Assembly (NCBI GenBank): GCA_937872175.1
Contig: CALMPI010000018.1
Coordinates: 1-64,000, forward strand
Reading direction: 5' to 3'
Length of the DNA: 64,000 nt
DNA from: an uncultured Flavobacteriales bacterium
GTDB taxonomy: Bacteria > Bacteroidota > Bacteroidia > Flavobacteriales_F > PHOS-HE28
Shown here: in pieces, positions 36,555-44,587 of the stretch
Layout: every line of letters begins with the position of its first letter
Numbering within the stretch: position 1 is the stretch's first letter
Notes under the pieces: generated by a model
The model's input: the letters and a program-made list of their open reading frames with translations, nothing else
Databases searched by the model: none
What the model was told of the DNA's origin: nothing
Translations under genes and position numbers: made by a program

Positions 36555-37988
36555 TCAAGGTTCAGCGTTCACGAAGAGCTTCTCGCCCTGGGAGTGTGCC
36601 ACGATGCTGCTGACGACGGCATCGCCGGTGACGTTGACCACGGTACGGCACATGTCGAGCGGCCGGTCGATGGCGTAGACGATGCCGATCCACGCCGGGT
36701 CGAGCCCCAGGGAACTGAGCACGACGATGAGCATGATGAGCCCGGCGCTGGGCACCGCGGCCGCCCCGATGCTGGCCAGGGTGGCGGTGAGCACGATGGT
36801 GAGCTGTTGCGCGAGGCCGAGGTCCACCAGATGGAACTGCGCCAGGAAGATCACCGCCACGGCCTGGTAAAGACTGGTGCCGTCCATGTTGACCGTGGCC
36901 CCGATGGGCAGCACGAAGCTGGCGGTGGTCTTGCTGACCCCGATGTTCTCCTCCACGCAGTCCATCGTCACCGGCAGGGTGGCCGCGCTGCTGCTGGTGC
37001 TGAAGGCGAGCAGCTGGGCCGGACTGATGGCGCGGAGGAAACGGCCGTACACGTTGCGGCGCAGCACCAGGCTCAGCAGCACCGGGTAGATGAGGAACAG
37101 CACGATGGCCAGGCCGATCACCACGGTGATCCCGTAGCCGGCCAGTCCCTTGAACAGCTCCAGCACGGACGCGGGATCGTCGCCGGACATGCGGGCCACC
37201 ACGCCCGCCATGAGCGCGAACACGAAGAAGGGGGCGGCCTCCATCACCAGGTCCACCATCTTCATGAACACATCGTTGCAGCCGTTCATGAAGGCGGTGA
37301 CCGGTCCGGCGCGGTCACCGGGGATCATGAGCAGGGTGATGCCGAAGAAGATGGCGAAGAAGATCACCTGCAGCATCAGCGTGTTGTTGAAGCTGAGGAA
37401 GATGTTGCTCGGCACCATGTCCACCAGGAACTGGAGCGGGCCTGCCTCCTTGGTGGCCCTGGCCTGCTGCACCTTCTCGCCGATCCAGTCGCTGGCCCCA
37501 CCGGCCTTTCGGGCGGCCGCCACCTGCTCCACGAGGGTCCGGTTGGCCTCCTCGCAACTGAAGCAGCGCCCGTCCAGCGGCCGATCCACACCGCTGGTCT
37601 CGCGCACCCAGAGCTCGTAGTCGATCCGGTTGCGCAGGCGTTGGTCAGCGTCCGCCAGGGCGCCGGGCCTGATCAGGTTCACGATGACCAGCCCGATGGA
37701 CACGGCCGTCATGGTGGTGCCGAGGTAGATCAGCAGGGTGCGGATGCCGAGCCGGCCCAGCTTGGTGACGTCGCTCATGCCGGCCACACCGCTGATGATG
37801 CTGAAGAGCACCAGGGGTACCGCGATCAGCTTCAACAGGTTGATGAAGATGTCGCCGAAGGGCGCGATCCAGTCCATGGTGAAGCGGCTCCACCCCAGCG
37901 TACTGGACAGGAGGGCCCACCCCACCCCGAGCACCAGGGCGATGAGGATCCGGACGTGCAGTGGGAGACGCTTTCGGGTCTTGGTCAT
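36555..37988 (-). CDS. Dicarboxylate/amino acid:cation symporter (DAACS family)
   Basis: A 477-residue transporter with the DAACS/GltP fold: N-terminal scaffold TMs, KLIAVPLVLFSIISGV, the serine-rich hairpin FSTSSSAATLPVT, and the substrate/cation region IGATVNMDGTSLYQAVAVIFLAQ. It carries glutamate, aspartate or C4-dicarboxylates with Na+ or H+. An extra hydrophilic loop (~115-175) holding a CSEE-like cysteine pair is longer than usual. The ATG overlaps the aroC stop by 4 bp (ATGA), so translation should be coupled. Confidence 0.9.
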   Translation of the reverse strand: MTKTRKRLPLHVRILIALVLGVGWALLSSTLGWSRFTMDWIAPFGDIFINLLKLIAVPLVLFSIISGVAGMSDVTKLGRLGIRTLLIYLGTTMTAVSIGLVIVNLIRPGALADADQRLRNRIDYELWVRETSGVDRPLDGRCFSCEEANRTLVEQVAAARKAGGASDWIGEKVQQARATKEAGPLQFLVDMVPSNIFLSFNNTLMLQVIFFAIFFGITLLMIPGDRAGPVTAFMNGCNDVFMKMVDLVMEAAPFFVFALMAGVVARMSGDDPASVLELFKGLAGYGITVVIGLAIVLFLIYPVLLSLVLRRNVYGRFLRAISPAQLLAFSTSSSAATLPVTMDCVEENIGVSKTTASFVLPIGATVNMDGTSLYQAVAVIFLAQFHLVDLGLAQQLTIVLTATLASIGAAAVPSAGLIMLIVVLSSLGLDPAWIGIVYAIDRPLDMCRTVVNVTGDAVVSSIVAHSQGEKLFVNAEP

Positions 37989-39067
37989 AGGCGGGCGCTG
38001 CGTTGTCGAAGCAGGTGGTCGGCGAGCACCAGGCAGGCCATGGCCTCCACCACGGGTACCGCACGGGGCACGACACAGGGGTCATGACGGCCCTTCCCCT
38101 CCAGGGTGACCGCCCGTCCATCCCGATCCACGGTGGCCTGGTCGCGCATCAGCGTGCTCACGGGTTTGAACGCCACATCGAACAGGATGTCCTCGCCGTT
38201 GCTGATGCCTCCCTGCACCCCGCCGCTGCGGTTGGTGGCGGTGCGCACACCGCCCTCCACGCCGGGCCGGTAGGCATCGTTGTGGACGGAGCCACGCATC
38301 GCCGCGGCCGCAAAGCCGCTTCCCACCTGGAACCCTTTCACCGCGTTGATCGACAGCATGGCCTTCCCCAGGTCGGCGTGCAGCTTGTCGAACACGGGCC
38401 CGCCCAGACCGGCCGGCACCCCGGAGAGGCGCGCACTGATCATGCCACCCAGGGTGTCGCCTGAAGAGCGGGCATCCTCGATCGCCGCGGCCATTCGGCC
38501 GGCGGTCCCGGGTTCCGGGCAACGCACGTCGCTCGCATAGGTGGTGGCCAGTGCCAGGTCCGGCACGGGCACTTCCAGGGCCACCGGCCCCACCCGGCTC
38601 ACCCAGGCCTGGACCTGCACCCCGCTCACGGCGAGCAGCTGCCGGGCCACGGCCCCGCCCACCACCCTGCAGGCGGTCTCCCTCGCGCTGGCCCTTCCGC
38701 CCCCGCGATGGTCGCGGATGCCGTACTTGTCCTCCCAGGTCCTGTCGGCGTGACCCGGCCGGTACACATCCTTCAGGTGGTCGTAATCCGAACTGCGGGC
38801 ATCGGTGTTCCGCATCAGGAAGCCGATGGGCGTGCCCAGTGCGGTGCCATCCAGAACGCCGCTGAGCCATTCCACCGTGTCGCTTTCGTTGCGCGCCGTG
38901 CCTAGGGGCGTGCTGCCCGGACGGCGGCGGTCCACCTCCTGTTGGACCGCGTCCAGCCGCAGCTTCAACCCGGCGGGACAGCCATCGATCACCCCTCCGA
39001 TGGCCGGGCCATGGCTCTCCCCGAACGTGGTGAGCCTGAAGAGCTGGCCGAAGGTGTTGCCGGACAT
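37985..39067 (-). CDS. aroC: Chorismate synthase
   Basis: A 360-residue enzyme that makes chorismate from EPSP with reduced FMN. The motifs are complete: FGESHGPAIGGVIDGCPAG, RPGHADRTWEDKYGIRDHRGGGRASARETA, and near the end GGISNGEDI and HDPCVVPRAVPVVEAM. The start at 39067 is set by a perfect -7 box 4 nt upstream and by the conserved start of the family (MSGNTFG); an upstream in-frame extension is not part of the protein. It leads a run of minus-strand genes (aroC, symporter, asmA, ompA). Confidence 0.95.
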   Translation of the reverse strand: MSGNTFGQLFRLTTFGESHGPAIGGVIDGCPAGLKLRLDAVQQEVDRRRPGSTPLGTARNESDTVEWLSGVLDGTALGTPIGFLMRNTDARSSDYDHLKDVYRPGHADRTWEDKYGIRDHRGGGRASARETACRVVGGAVARQLLAVSGVQVQAWVSRVGPVALEVPVPDLALATTYASDVRCPEPGTAGRMAAAIEDARSSGDTLGGMISARLSGVPAGLGGPVFDKLHADLGKAMLSINAVKGFQVGSGFAAAAMRGSVHNDAYRPGVEGGVRTATNRSGGVQGGISNGEDILFDVAFKPVSTLMRDQATVDRDGRAVTLEGKGRHDPCVVPRAVPVVEAMACLVLADHLLRQRSARL

Positions 39068-39071
39068 GGCG

Positions 39072-39079
39072 CAAAGGTA
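39072..39079 (-). promoter_or_regulatory. -7 box TACCTTTG of aroC
   Basis: Exact consensus, ending 4 nt before the aroC ATG; a model case of the leaderless arrangement. Confidence 0.7.
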
Positions 39080-39161
39080 CCGGACCGATGGGCAGGCCTG
39101 GGCCACCGCTCCAGCCGCGCCCCATCAACGGGGGGTTGTTGACGGACCGGAACCTACGTCC

Positions 39162-39169
39162 GACCTTTG
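39162..39169 (+). promoter_or_regulatory. -7 box GACCTTTG of the glycosyltransferase gene
   Basis: One mismatch from TANNTTTG, 15 nt before the ATG at 39185. A TTGTTG about 20 bp upstream could act as a -33 element. Confidence 0.5.
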
Positions 39170-39184
39170 ACCATAGGGACGAGC

Positions 39185-40402
39185 ATGGAGGAGGACGTGC
39201 GCGAGAAACGGCAGAAGGCCAGGGCGGCGCGGACGCGCACAGCGCCGTTGCGGTTGATGTACGCCACCAGCATGGACCCGACCGACGTCCGGGCCTGGAG
39301 CGGCACGGTGCGGTTCATCGCCAAGAGCCTGGAGGACCAACAGGTGCGGATGCGCTACCTCGGCGAACTGCAACGCACCCGCGTGCTGCTGCGCAAGGCG
39401 GTGAACAAGGTGCAGCACTGGATCTCGCCGGACAGCATCTTCCCGGTGGAGCGCACCACCAGCATGGCCAGGCGCTTCGCCGGCCAGATCGCCGACGCGC
39501 TCGCGGAAAGCGACTGCGATGTGATCTTCTCGCCCAGCAGCATCCCGGTGGCCCTGCTGCAGTGCGACCGACCGAAGGTGTTCTATACCGACGCCACCTT
39601 CGCCGGCATCCTGGAGCTGTACCCGGAATACCGCAACTATCCCCGGCGCTACCTGAAGCAGGGGCACGACCTCGAGCGGGAGGCGCTGCGCAGCTGCGAC
39701 CTGGCGATCTATTCCAGCGAATGGGCGGCGCGCACCGCAGTGGAGCACTACGATGCCGACCCCACGCGGATCCGTGTGGTGCCCTTCGGGTGCAACCTGG
39801 ACCGGATCCCGGCGCGCACGCGCATCGAACAGGTGATCGACACCCGCCCGATGGAGCGCTGCGAGCTGCTCTTCCTGGCGGTGAGCTGGGAACGCAAGGG
39901 CGGGGACATCGCGCTGCGGACGGCCGAGGCCCTGCATGCGCGGGGCCTGTCCGTGCGCCTCACCATCGTGGGCTGCACGCCACCCGATGCGAAGCTGCCC
40001 GCGTTCGTCGAGGTGGTGCCGTTCATCGCCAAGAGCACGCCCGCCGGACAGCGCCGGATCGCCAACCTCATCCAGCGGTCGCACTTCCTGCTGCTGCCCA
40101 CCCGCGCCGATTGCTCGCCGATCGTCTTCAGCGAATGCAACGCGTTCGGCGTGCCCTGCATCACCACCGCCGTGGGCGGCACGCCCAGCTCGGTGCGCGA
40201 CGGGGTGAACGGCATGGCCCTGCCCCTGAAGGCCGATGCCGCCGACTACGCTGCGAGCATCGCCGCTTTGATGCTGGACCCCGACGGGTACCGCGATCTG
40301 GCGCACGGTGCACTGAACGAGCACCACGAGCGCTTGAACTGGACCAGCACCGGGCTCACGCTGCGCCGCCACCTGGAGGAGCTGCTCCGCTCACGCGGCT
40401 GA
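39185..40402 (+). CDS. GT4-type glycosyltransferase
   Basis: A 405-residue GT-B enzyme without TM segments. The C-terminal donor-binding half shows LLFLAVSWERKGGDIALRTAEAL, ADCSPIVFSECNAFGVPCITTAVGGTPS (the E-x7-E region) and DGVNGMALP. The N-terminal half has acceptor-side features: DVIFSPSSIPVALL and YSSEWAARTAVEHY. Donor and acceptor unknown; GT4 members build surface polysaccharide or glycolipids. An in-frame TTG upstream lies inside the -7 box and was rejected. Confidence 0.85.
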   Translation: MEEDVREKRQKARAARTRTAPLRLMYATSMDPTDVRAWSGTVRFIAKSLEDQQVRMRYLGELQRTRVLLRKAVNKVQHWISPDSIFPVERTTSMARRFAGQIADALAESDCDVIFSPSSIPVALLQCDRPKVFYTDATFAGILELYPEYRNYPRRYLKQGHDLEREALRSCDLAIYSSEWAARTAVEHYDADPTRIRVVPFGCNLDRIPARTRIEQVIDTRPMERCELLFLAVSWERKGGDIALRTAEALHARGLSVRLTIVGCTPPDAKLPAFVEVVPFIAKSTPAGQRRIANLIQRSHFLLLPTRADCSPIVFSECNAFGVPCITTAVGGTPSSVRDGVNGMALPLKADAADYAASIAALMLDPDGYRDLAHGALNEHHERLNWTSTGLTLRRHLEELLRSRG

Positions 40403-40411
40403 TCCCCGCGC

Positions 40412-40419
40412 TACCTTGC
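40412..40419 (+). promoter_or_regulatory. -7 box TACCTTGC of the DinB gene
   Basis: Two mismatches from TANNTTTG, but at the 4-nt distance from the ATG at 40424 that is common here. Confidence 0.5.
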
Positions 40420-40423
40420 CCGC

Positions 40424-40939
40424 ATGATCGACGAAGCGCGCTTTCTGGCGGCCATGATGGACCGCACCCGCGAATACACCCTGTATTACCTCGGCCGTCT
40501 GCTGAAGGCCGACCCCGATGGCACCAACGGCACCCTGCACAAGCGGTTCGTATGCGAGGGCACGCCCCTGAACTCCGCGTTCTGGCTCGTGGCCCATCTG
40601 GCCACCAGTGAGAACGGACTGCTGCTGCGCAGCACCGGCGGACCGGTGATCAAGTTCAGCTGGGCGAAGCACTACACGCTGGGCGCCCACGGTGCGCCCG
40701 AGGAGGAGCGGCCCCACGTGGAGGAGGTGCTGCACATGTTCCACGAGGTGCACCGCCAGGCCATCGCGCACGTGGCCACCTTGGGGGACGATGTGCTGAG
40801 CGGCCCCAACCCCACCGGCCTGCCCTTCGGTGGGGCCGGTCAGGTACGCGATGTGATCATGCACGCCATCCGCCACGAGGGCAGCCACATCGGGCACCTG
40901 GGGTGGCTGTGCAAGCTGCACGGCATCCCCACGGTGTGA
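40424..40939 (+). CDS. DinB-family putative metal-dependent protein
   Basis: A 171-residue helical-bundle protein of the DinB/YfiT type. It shows the spaced histidines of the metal site: VAHLATSE (~60) and MHAIRHEGSHIGHLGWL near the C-terminus. Relatives are thiol S-transferases that use bacillithiol, mycothiol or glutathione, which fits the BshB1 gene in this window. It has its own short promoter and a shared terminator with nhaD. Confidence 0.8.
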   Translation: MIDEARFLAAMMDRTREYTLYYLGRLLKADPDGTNGTLHKRFVCEGTPLNSAFWLVAHLATSENGLLLRSTGGPVIKFSWAKHYTLGAHGAPEEERPHVEEVLHMFHEVHRQAIAHVATLGDDVLSGPNPTGLPFGGAGQVRDVIMHAIRHEGSHIGHLGWLCKLHGIPTV

Positions 40940-40952
40940 GGGCCGGGCTGAG

Positions 40953-40981
40953 CGCCTGTTCGGGATCGCTTCGAACAGGCG
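40953..40981. terminator. Bidirectional hairpin terminator between dinB and nhaD
   Basis: Perfect 10-bp inverted repeat CGCCTGTTCG / CGAACAGGCG with a 9-nt loop, sitting in the 43-bp gap between two convergent stops. Confidence 0.75.
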
Positions 40982-40982
40982 A

Positions 40983-42293
40983 TCAGTGCCACATCAGCCA
41001 GAAGGTGAGGATGCCGCCCACGTAGCCCAGGGCGGCCGGCACCGTCATGCGCCGCACGTACCACATGAAGTCGATGCCCAGGATGCCCATCACCGCCACG
41101 CCGGCCGCGCTGCCGATGATGAGCATGCTGCCCCCGGTGCCCGCGCAATAGGCCAGCAGTTCCCAGAAGGTGTGGTCCACGGGGAACTGCGTCATCGGGT
41201 ACATGCCCATGGCGGCGGCCACCAACGGCACGTTGTCCACGATGGCGCTCAAGGCGCCGATCACTCCGGTGATGGCGTAGATGTTCCCCAGCGAACGGTC
41301 GAGCACATGGGCCAGGTCGGTGAGGTGGCCCGCCACCTGCAGGCCGGCCACCGCCAGCAGGATGCCCAGGAAGAAGAGGATGCTGCTGTGGTCCACCCGC
41401 GACAGGATCGACGACACGGTCATGTGCTTGCGCTCCTTCCACTTCGGGTGCCGCTCATGGATGAACTCGGTGAAGATCCACAGCACGCCCAGGCCCAGCA
41501 TCAGCCCCATGAAGGGCGGCAGGTGGGTCACCGACTTGAACAGCGGCACCCCGAGCAGCGTGGCCATGCCGAGGAAGAAGACCATGTACTTCTCGCGCGT
41601 GCTGAGCCGGGCCGGCGAACCCTCTTCGCTCTGATCCGGCAGTTGCACCAGGTTCAGGCGGCCCTTCGCCTTCATCGTCAGGTAGATCAACGGCAGCAAG
41701 AGGCACACCAGGCTCGGCACGATCAGCTTCAGGATGATGTTGGCCGTGGTGACCTGCCCGCCGATCCACAGCATGATGGTGGTGACGTCGCCGATGGGGC
41801 TCCACGCACCGCCGGCGTTGGCGGCGATGATCACCAGGCCCGCGAAGGTCCACACATCGTCCTTGTCCCGGATGAACTTGCGCAGCAGCGCCGCCATCAC
41901 GATCGAGGTGGTCATGTTGTCCAGCGCGGCGCTCATGAAGAAGGTGAGCACACCGATCACCCAGAGCAGCGCGCGTTTGTTGGTGCTTCGGATGCGGTCG
42001 GTGATGACCCTGAACCCCTCGTGCGCATCCATCAGTTCCACCACCGCCATGGCCCCCAGGAGGAAGAACAGGATGCTGGCGATCTCGCTGATGTGCTCGA
42101 ACAACTGATGCAGGATGTGATCATGTCCGCCTTCCCCCGCGGGGAACAACTGATCATGACCCAGCATGATCATCGTCCAGATGAGCATGCCGGTGAGGAC
42201 GGCGCTCGCCGCCTTGTTCACCTTCAACGGATGCTCCAAGGCGATGCCGGCGTAGCCGACGATGAAGATGAGCGCGATGAGCAGGTAGAGCAT
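40983..42293 (-). CDS. nhaD: Na+/H+ antiporter NhaD
   Basis: A 436-residue membrane antiporter of the NhaD/ArsB-like fold: MLYLLIALIFIVGYAGIALEHP at the N-terminus, ALDNMTTSIVMAALL, and ANAGGAWSPIGDVTTIMLW in the first half, mirrored by AIVDNVPLVAAAMGMYP and GTGGSMLIIGSAAGVA in the second. It exports Na+ or Li+ at alkaline pH. ATG at 42293 begins the first TM; the 25-residue upstream extension would be polar and basic. This is the second Na+/H+ antiporter in the window besides NhaA. Confidence 0.93.
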   Translation of the reverse strand: MLYLLIALIFIVGYAGIALEHPLKVNKAASAVLTGMLIWTMIMLGHDQLFPAGEGGHDHILHQLFEHISEIASILFFLLGAMAVVELMDAHEGFRVITDRIRSTNKRALLWVIGVLTFFMSAALDNMTTSIVMAALLRKFIRDKDDVWTFAGLVIIAANAGGAWSPIGDVTTIMLWIGGQVTTANIILKLIVPSLVCLLLPLIYLTMKAKGRLNLVQLPDQSEEGSPARLSTREKYMVFFLGMATLLGVPLFKSVTHLPPFMGLMLGLGVLWIFTEFIHERHPKWKERKHMTVSSILSRVDHSSILFFLGILLAVAGLQVAGHLTDLAHVLDRSLGNIYAITGVIGALSAIVDNVPLVAAAMGMYPMTQFPVDHTFWELLAYCAGTGGSMLIIGSAAGVAVMGILGIDFMWYVRRMTVPAALGYVGGILTFWLMWH

Positions 42294-42311
42294 GGCCTCG
42301 GGAATGGGCCG

Positions 42312-42319
42312 CAAGATTA
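42312..42319 (-). promoter_or_regulatory. -7-like box TAATCTTG of nhaD
   Basis: One mismatch from TANNTTTG, 18 nt before the ATG at 42293. Confidence 0.45.
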
Positions 42320-42389
42320 CGCACCGGCCCAGGAACGACGAGGGCCGTCCCCTGCGGAACGGCCCCACTTCGGCGATGCGTGATGCGCC

Positions 42390-42605
42390 TCAGCCCTTCT
42401 GCTTCACGGGGCAGGTGCTCATGCCCAGCACGCTGTAGATGGGGCAGGTGCCGAGCAGTGCGGTGAGCAGGAAGATGCCTCCCAGGACCAGCAGCACGGT
42501 GCCCACCAACTCGGGCACCGCACCGGTGAAATAGAGGTAGCCGAACACGAGGGCGAGCAGGATGCGGACGATGCGGTCGATGTTGCCGACGTTCTTCTTC
42601 ATCAT
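42390..42605 (-). CDS. DUF2892 family small membrane protein
   Basis: A 71-residue protein with two TMs (~12-30 and ~34-52) and the DUF2892 pattern: N-terminal KNVGNIDRIVRILLALVFG, then GTCPIYSVLGMSTC with two cysteines. It often accompanies rhodanese or sulfur-handling proteins; the role is not known. Its start overlaps the end of the 39-codon gene by 4 bp (ATGA). It could also start at the second ATG, one codon later. Confidence 0.85.
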   Translation of the reverse strand: MMKKNVGNIDRIVRILLALVFGYLYFTGAVPELVGTVLLVLGGIFLLTALLGTCPIYSVLGMSTCPVKQKG

Positions 42606-42721
42606 GGCGTCAAGGGTGTTTGAGTGGTGAATGATCGGATCACGAGGGCCAGCCCCACGGCGATGCCGACGCACGCGATGCACACGAGCACCAGCTTCAT
42701 CCACTTCGGCAGGGTGGTCAT
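42602..42721 (-). CDS. Tiny single-span membrane protein coupled to DUF2892
   Basis: A 39-codon ORF: basic start (TTLPKWMK), one TM (~9-28, VLVCIACVGIAVGLALVI) with two cysteines, and a short polar tail. Three things support it: CACCTTCG ends 4 nt before its ATG, its stop overlaps the DUF2892 start as ATGA, and the segment is hydrophobic in the right place for a membrane protein. I do not recognise the family. Confidence 0.6.
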   Translation of the reverse strand: MTTLPKWMKLVLVCIACVGIAVGLALVIRSFTTQTPLTP

Positions 42722-42725
42722 GCGG

Positions 42726-42733
42726 CGAAGGTG
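42726..42733 (-). promoter_or_regulatory. -7-like box CACCTTCG of the tiny ORF and DUF2892 gene
   Basis: Two mismatches from TANNTTTG; identical in sequence and spacing (4 nt to ATG) to the box of the RimB-like gene. Confidence 0.45.
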
Positions 42734-42766
42734 CCGCATCCCTTCCTCCCCTTCCGGTGACCTGGG

Positions 42767-43396
42767 TCACCCGAGCACCCGGATGCCGCCGGGCAGCTGC
42801 CGGATGCGGCCTTCATCCTCCAGCTTCCGTAGGGTGCGGGTGATCACCTCACGCGCCGAGCCGAGCTCCTGCGCCAGCCGGGCATGCCGCACATCGAGCA
42901 GCTCATCCCCGGTCACCCCCTTCAGGCGTTTCAGGTGATCGAGCAGGCGGGTGGGCAGATCGCCGAAGGCCACCTGCTCCACGGTGTGCAGCATGTCGTT
43001 GTAGCGCTCGTGGTACTGCTGAAAGAAGAGCTCACTGAGCGAGGGGTGCTCGCGCATCCACTGGCGCAGCTTCGCCTCGGGCACCATCAGCAGCTTGCTG
43101 GGGCGCTCGGCCACGGCGTTGATGCGGCTGGGCGTGCGGCCCGTCATCGCCGCGAAGCTCATCACGCAGCTGTCGCTCGGCTCGATGAAGTAGAGCAGCA
43201 GCTCCTTGTCCTCGTGGCCGATGAACACGCGCACCAGCCCTTCCAGCAGGATGGGCAGCTCGTGCACGTAGGCGCCCTCGTGCAACAGCTCGGTGCCGGC
43301 GGGCACCTCCACCACGCGGCCTTCGGTCATCATCTTGCGCACCAGTTCGCCCTCCAGCGCGGGCATGGCCTTCATGGCCTGGGCCAGTTCATCCAT
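42767..43396 (-). CDS. Crp/Fnr-family transcription regulator
   Basis: A 209-residue regulator with an N-terminal cyclic-nucleotide-binding-type beta barrel (~25-120: VPAGTELLHEGAYVHELPILLEGLVRVF, LLYFIEPSDSCVMSF), a dimer helix, and a C-terminal winged helix (~150-205) whose recognition segment is HARLAQELGSAREVITRTLRKLEDEG. It lacks the cysteine cluster of Fnr, so it is not an iron-sulfur sensor of that type. Regulators of this subgroup often stand next to small DUF2892 genes, as here; the two transcripts are 45 bp apart. It diverges from the CDF exporter. Confidence 0.9.
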   Translation of the reverse strand: MDELAQAMKAMPALEGELVRKMMTEGRVVEVPAGTELLHEGAYVHELPILLEGLVRVFIGHEDKELLLYFIEPSDSCVMSFAAMTGRTPSRINAVAERPSKLLMVPEAKLRQWMREHPSLSELFFQQYHERYNDMLHTVEQVAFGDLPTRLLDHLKRLKGVTGDELLDVRHARLAQELGSAREVITRTLRKLEDEGRIRQLPGGIRVLG

Positions 43397-43400
43397 GGCC

Positions 43401-43408
43401 CCAAGATA
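43401..43408 (-). promoter_or_regulatory. -7 box TATCTTGG of the Crp/Fnr gene
   Basis: One mismatch from TANNTTTG, ending 4 nt before the ATG at 43396. Only 6 bp separate it from the facing-away box of the CDF gene. Confidence 0.6.
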
Positions 43409-43414
43409 GCCGCG

Positions 43415-43422
43415 TAAACTTG
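43415..43422 (+). promoter_or_regulatory. -7 box TAAACTTG of the CDF exporter gene
   Basis: One mismatch from TANNTTTG, ending 4 nt before the ATG at 43427. The whole gap between the two divergent genes is 30 bp, so the upstream promoter parts must lie within the neighbour's coding sequence. Confidence 0.55.
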
Positions 43423-43426
43423 CCGC

Positions 43427-44410
43427 ATGGAGAGCGGCCGCGCCAACATCCGCCTGCAGGCCTGGATCCTGGGCATCGGCGTGGCCGTGATGGCCGTGAA
43501 GTTCCTGGCCTGGCACCTCACCCACAGCACCACCCTGCTCAGCGATGCCCTGGAGAGCATCGTGAACGTGGTGGCCGGCGGCTTCGCGCTGTACAGCCTC
43601 ATCCTGGCCGCCAAACCGCGCGACCGCGAGCATCCGTACGGCCACGGCAAGGTGGAGTTCATCAGCGCCGGCATCGAGGGCGGGCTGGTGATGCTGGCCG
43701 CGCTGCTCATCATCGCCCGCGCCGTGCAGGGGCTGCTGACCCATGCCCCGCTGCACGACCTCGACACCGGCATCGGGCTCGCCATCGCCGCCGGCGCCAT
43801 CAACCTGGTGATGGGGCTGATGCTGCGCCGCCGCGGACGCCTCAGCCATTCCATCACCCTGGAGGCTGGCGGCGCCCACCTGCTCAGCGACGCGTGGAGC
43901 ACCGTGGCCCTGGTGGTGGGGCTGTTGCTCATCCGCTTCACCGGCCTGCTGTGGCTGGACCCTGTGTTCGCCATCGCCTTCGCCCTGTACATCCTGTTCA
44001 CCGGCCTGCGCGTGTTCCGCCGCTCGGTGGCCGGCATCATGGACGAGGCCGACCTGGAGCTCGGCGCGCAGGTGGTGGCCGTGCTCGAGGAGCACCGCCG
44101 GCCGGCCTGGGTGGACGTCCACAACTTCCGCATGATCGCCTACGGCAGCGTGCTGCATGTGGACTGCCACGTCACCCTGCCCTGGTACCACAGCCTGGAG
44201 GAGGCCCACCGCGAGATCGGCGCCATCGAGGCCGTGGTGAACGAACGCCTCGGCCGCACCGTGGAACTCTTCATCCACATGGACCCCTGCATCCCCACCA
44301 GCTGCCGCATCTGCGCACTGGACGGCTGCCCCCACCGCAAGGCCCCCTTCGCCGAACGCATCCCCTGGAGCATCGACACGGTGCTGAGCAACCGCAAGCA
44401 CGGGGCGTGA
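43427..44410 (+). CDS. Cation diffusion facilitator (CDF) metal exporter with Cys-rich C-terminus
   Basis: A 327-residue protein with six TMs (~10-215) and a cytoplasmic C-terminal domain. It has LLSDALESIVN in TM2 and GGAHLLSDAWSTVALV (HxxxD site) in TM5, and PYGHGKVEF in the loop between them. CDF proteins exchange Zn2+, Co2+, Fe2+ or Mn2+ for protons. After the CTD there is an added metal-site-like cluster C-x4-C-x2-C-x4-C-x-H (Cys288 to His303). The gene is divergent from the Crp/Fnr regulator, which may control it; that is inference from position. Confidence 0.88.
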   Translation: MESGRANIRLQAWILGIGVAVMAVKFLAWHLTHSTTLLSDALESIVNVVAGGFALYSLILAAKPRDREHPYGHGKVEFISAGIEGGLVMLAALLIIARAVQGLLTHAPLHDLDTGIGLAIAAGAINLVMGLMLRRRGRLSHSITLEAGGAHLLSDAWSTVALVVGLLLIRFTGLLWLDPVFAIAFALYILFTGLRVFRRSVAGIMDEADLELGAQVVAVLEEHRRPAWVDVHNFRMIAYGSVLHVDCHVTLPWYHSLEEAHREIGAIEAVVNERLGRTVELFIHMDPCIPTSCRICALDGCPHRKAPFAERIPWSIDTVLSNRKHGA

Positions 44411-44552
44411 GCGGGCTCTGCCGCTGCAGCCATCTCCCCTCTCAACACGTCATTGCGAAGCGGGCTCTGCCGCTGAAGCGATCTCCCCGGTAGGGCACCG
44501 AACTCGGGGCAGGGCGATCGCCACGCATCCCTCGGGCTGCTCGCGTCGTCGG
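44411..44552 (+). repeat. Dispersed ~105-bp repeat, copy 4, preceded by a half copy
   Basis: A diverged full element from CGTCATTGCGAAG (44448) to the degraded end CTCGCGTCGTCG is preceded at 44411-44440 by a half copy (GCGGGCTCTGCCGCTG, then ATCTCCCC). This is the same half-plus-full layout as copy 3 near 25 kb. The full copy keeps the interior blocks AAGCGATCTCCCCGG and GATCGCCACGCATCCCTC. Confidence 0.7.
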
Positions 44553-44587
44553 CGTGGCTCCGGGCAGAGGGCTTGAACACGTGAGTG

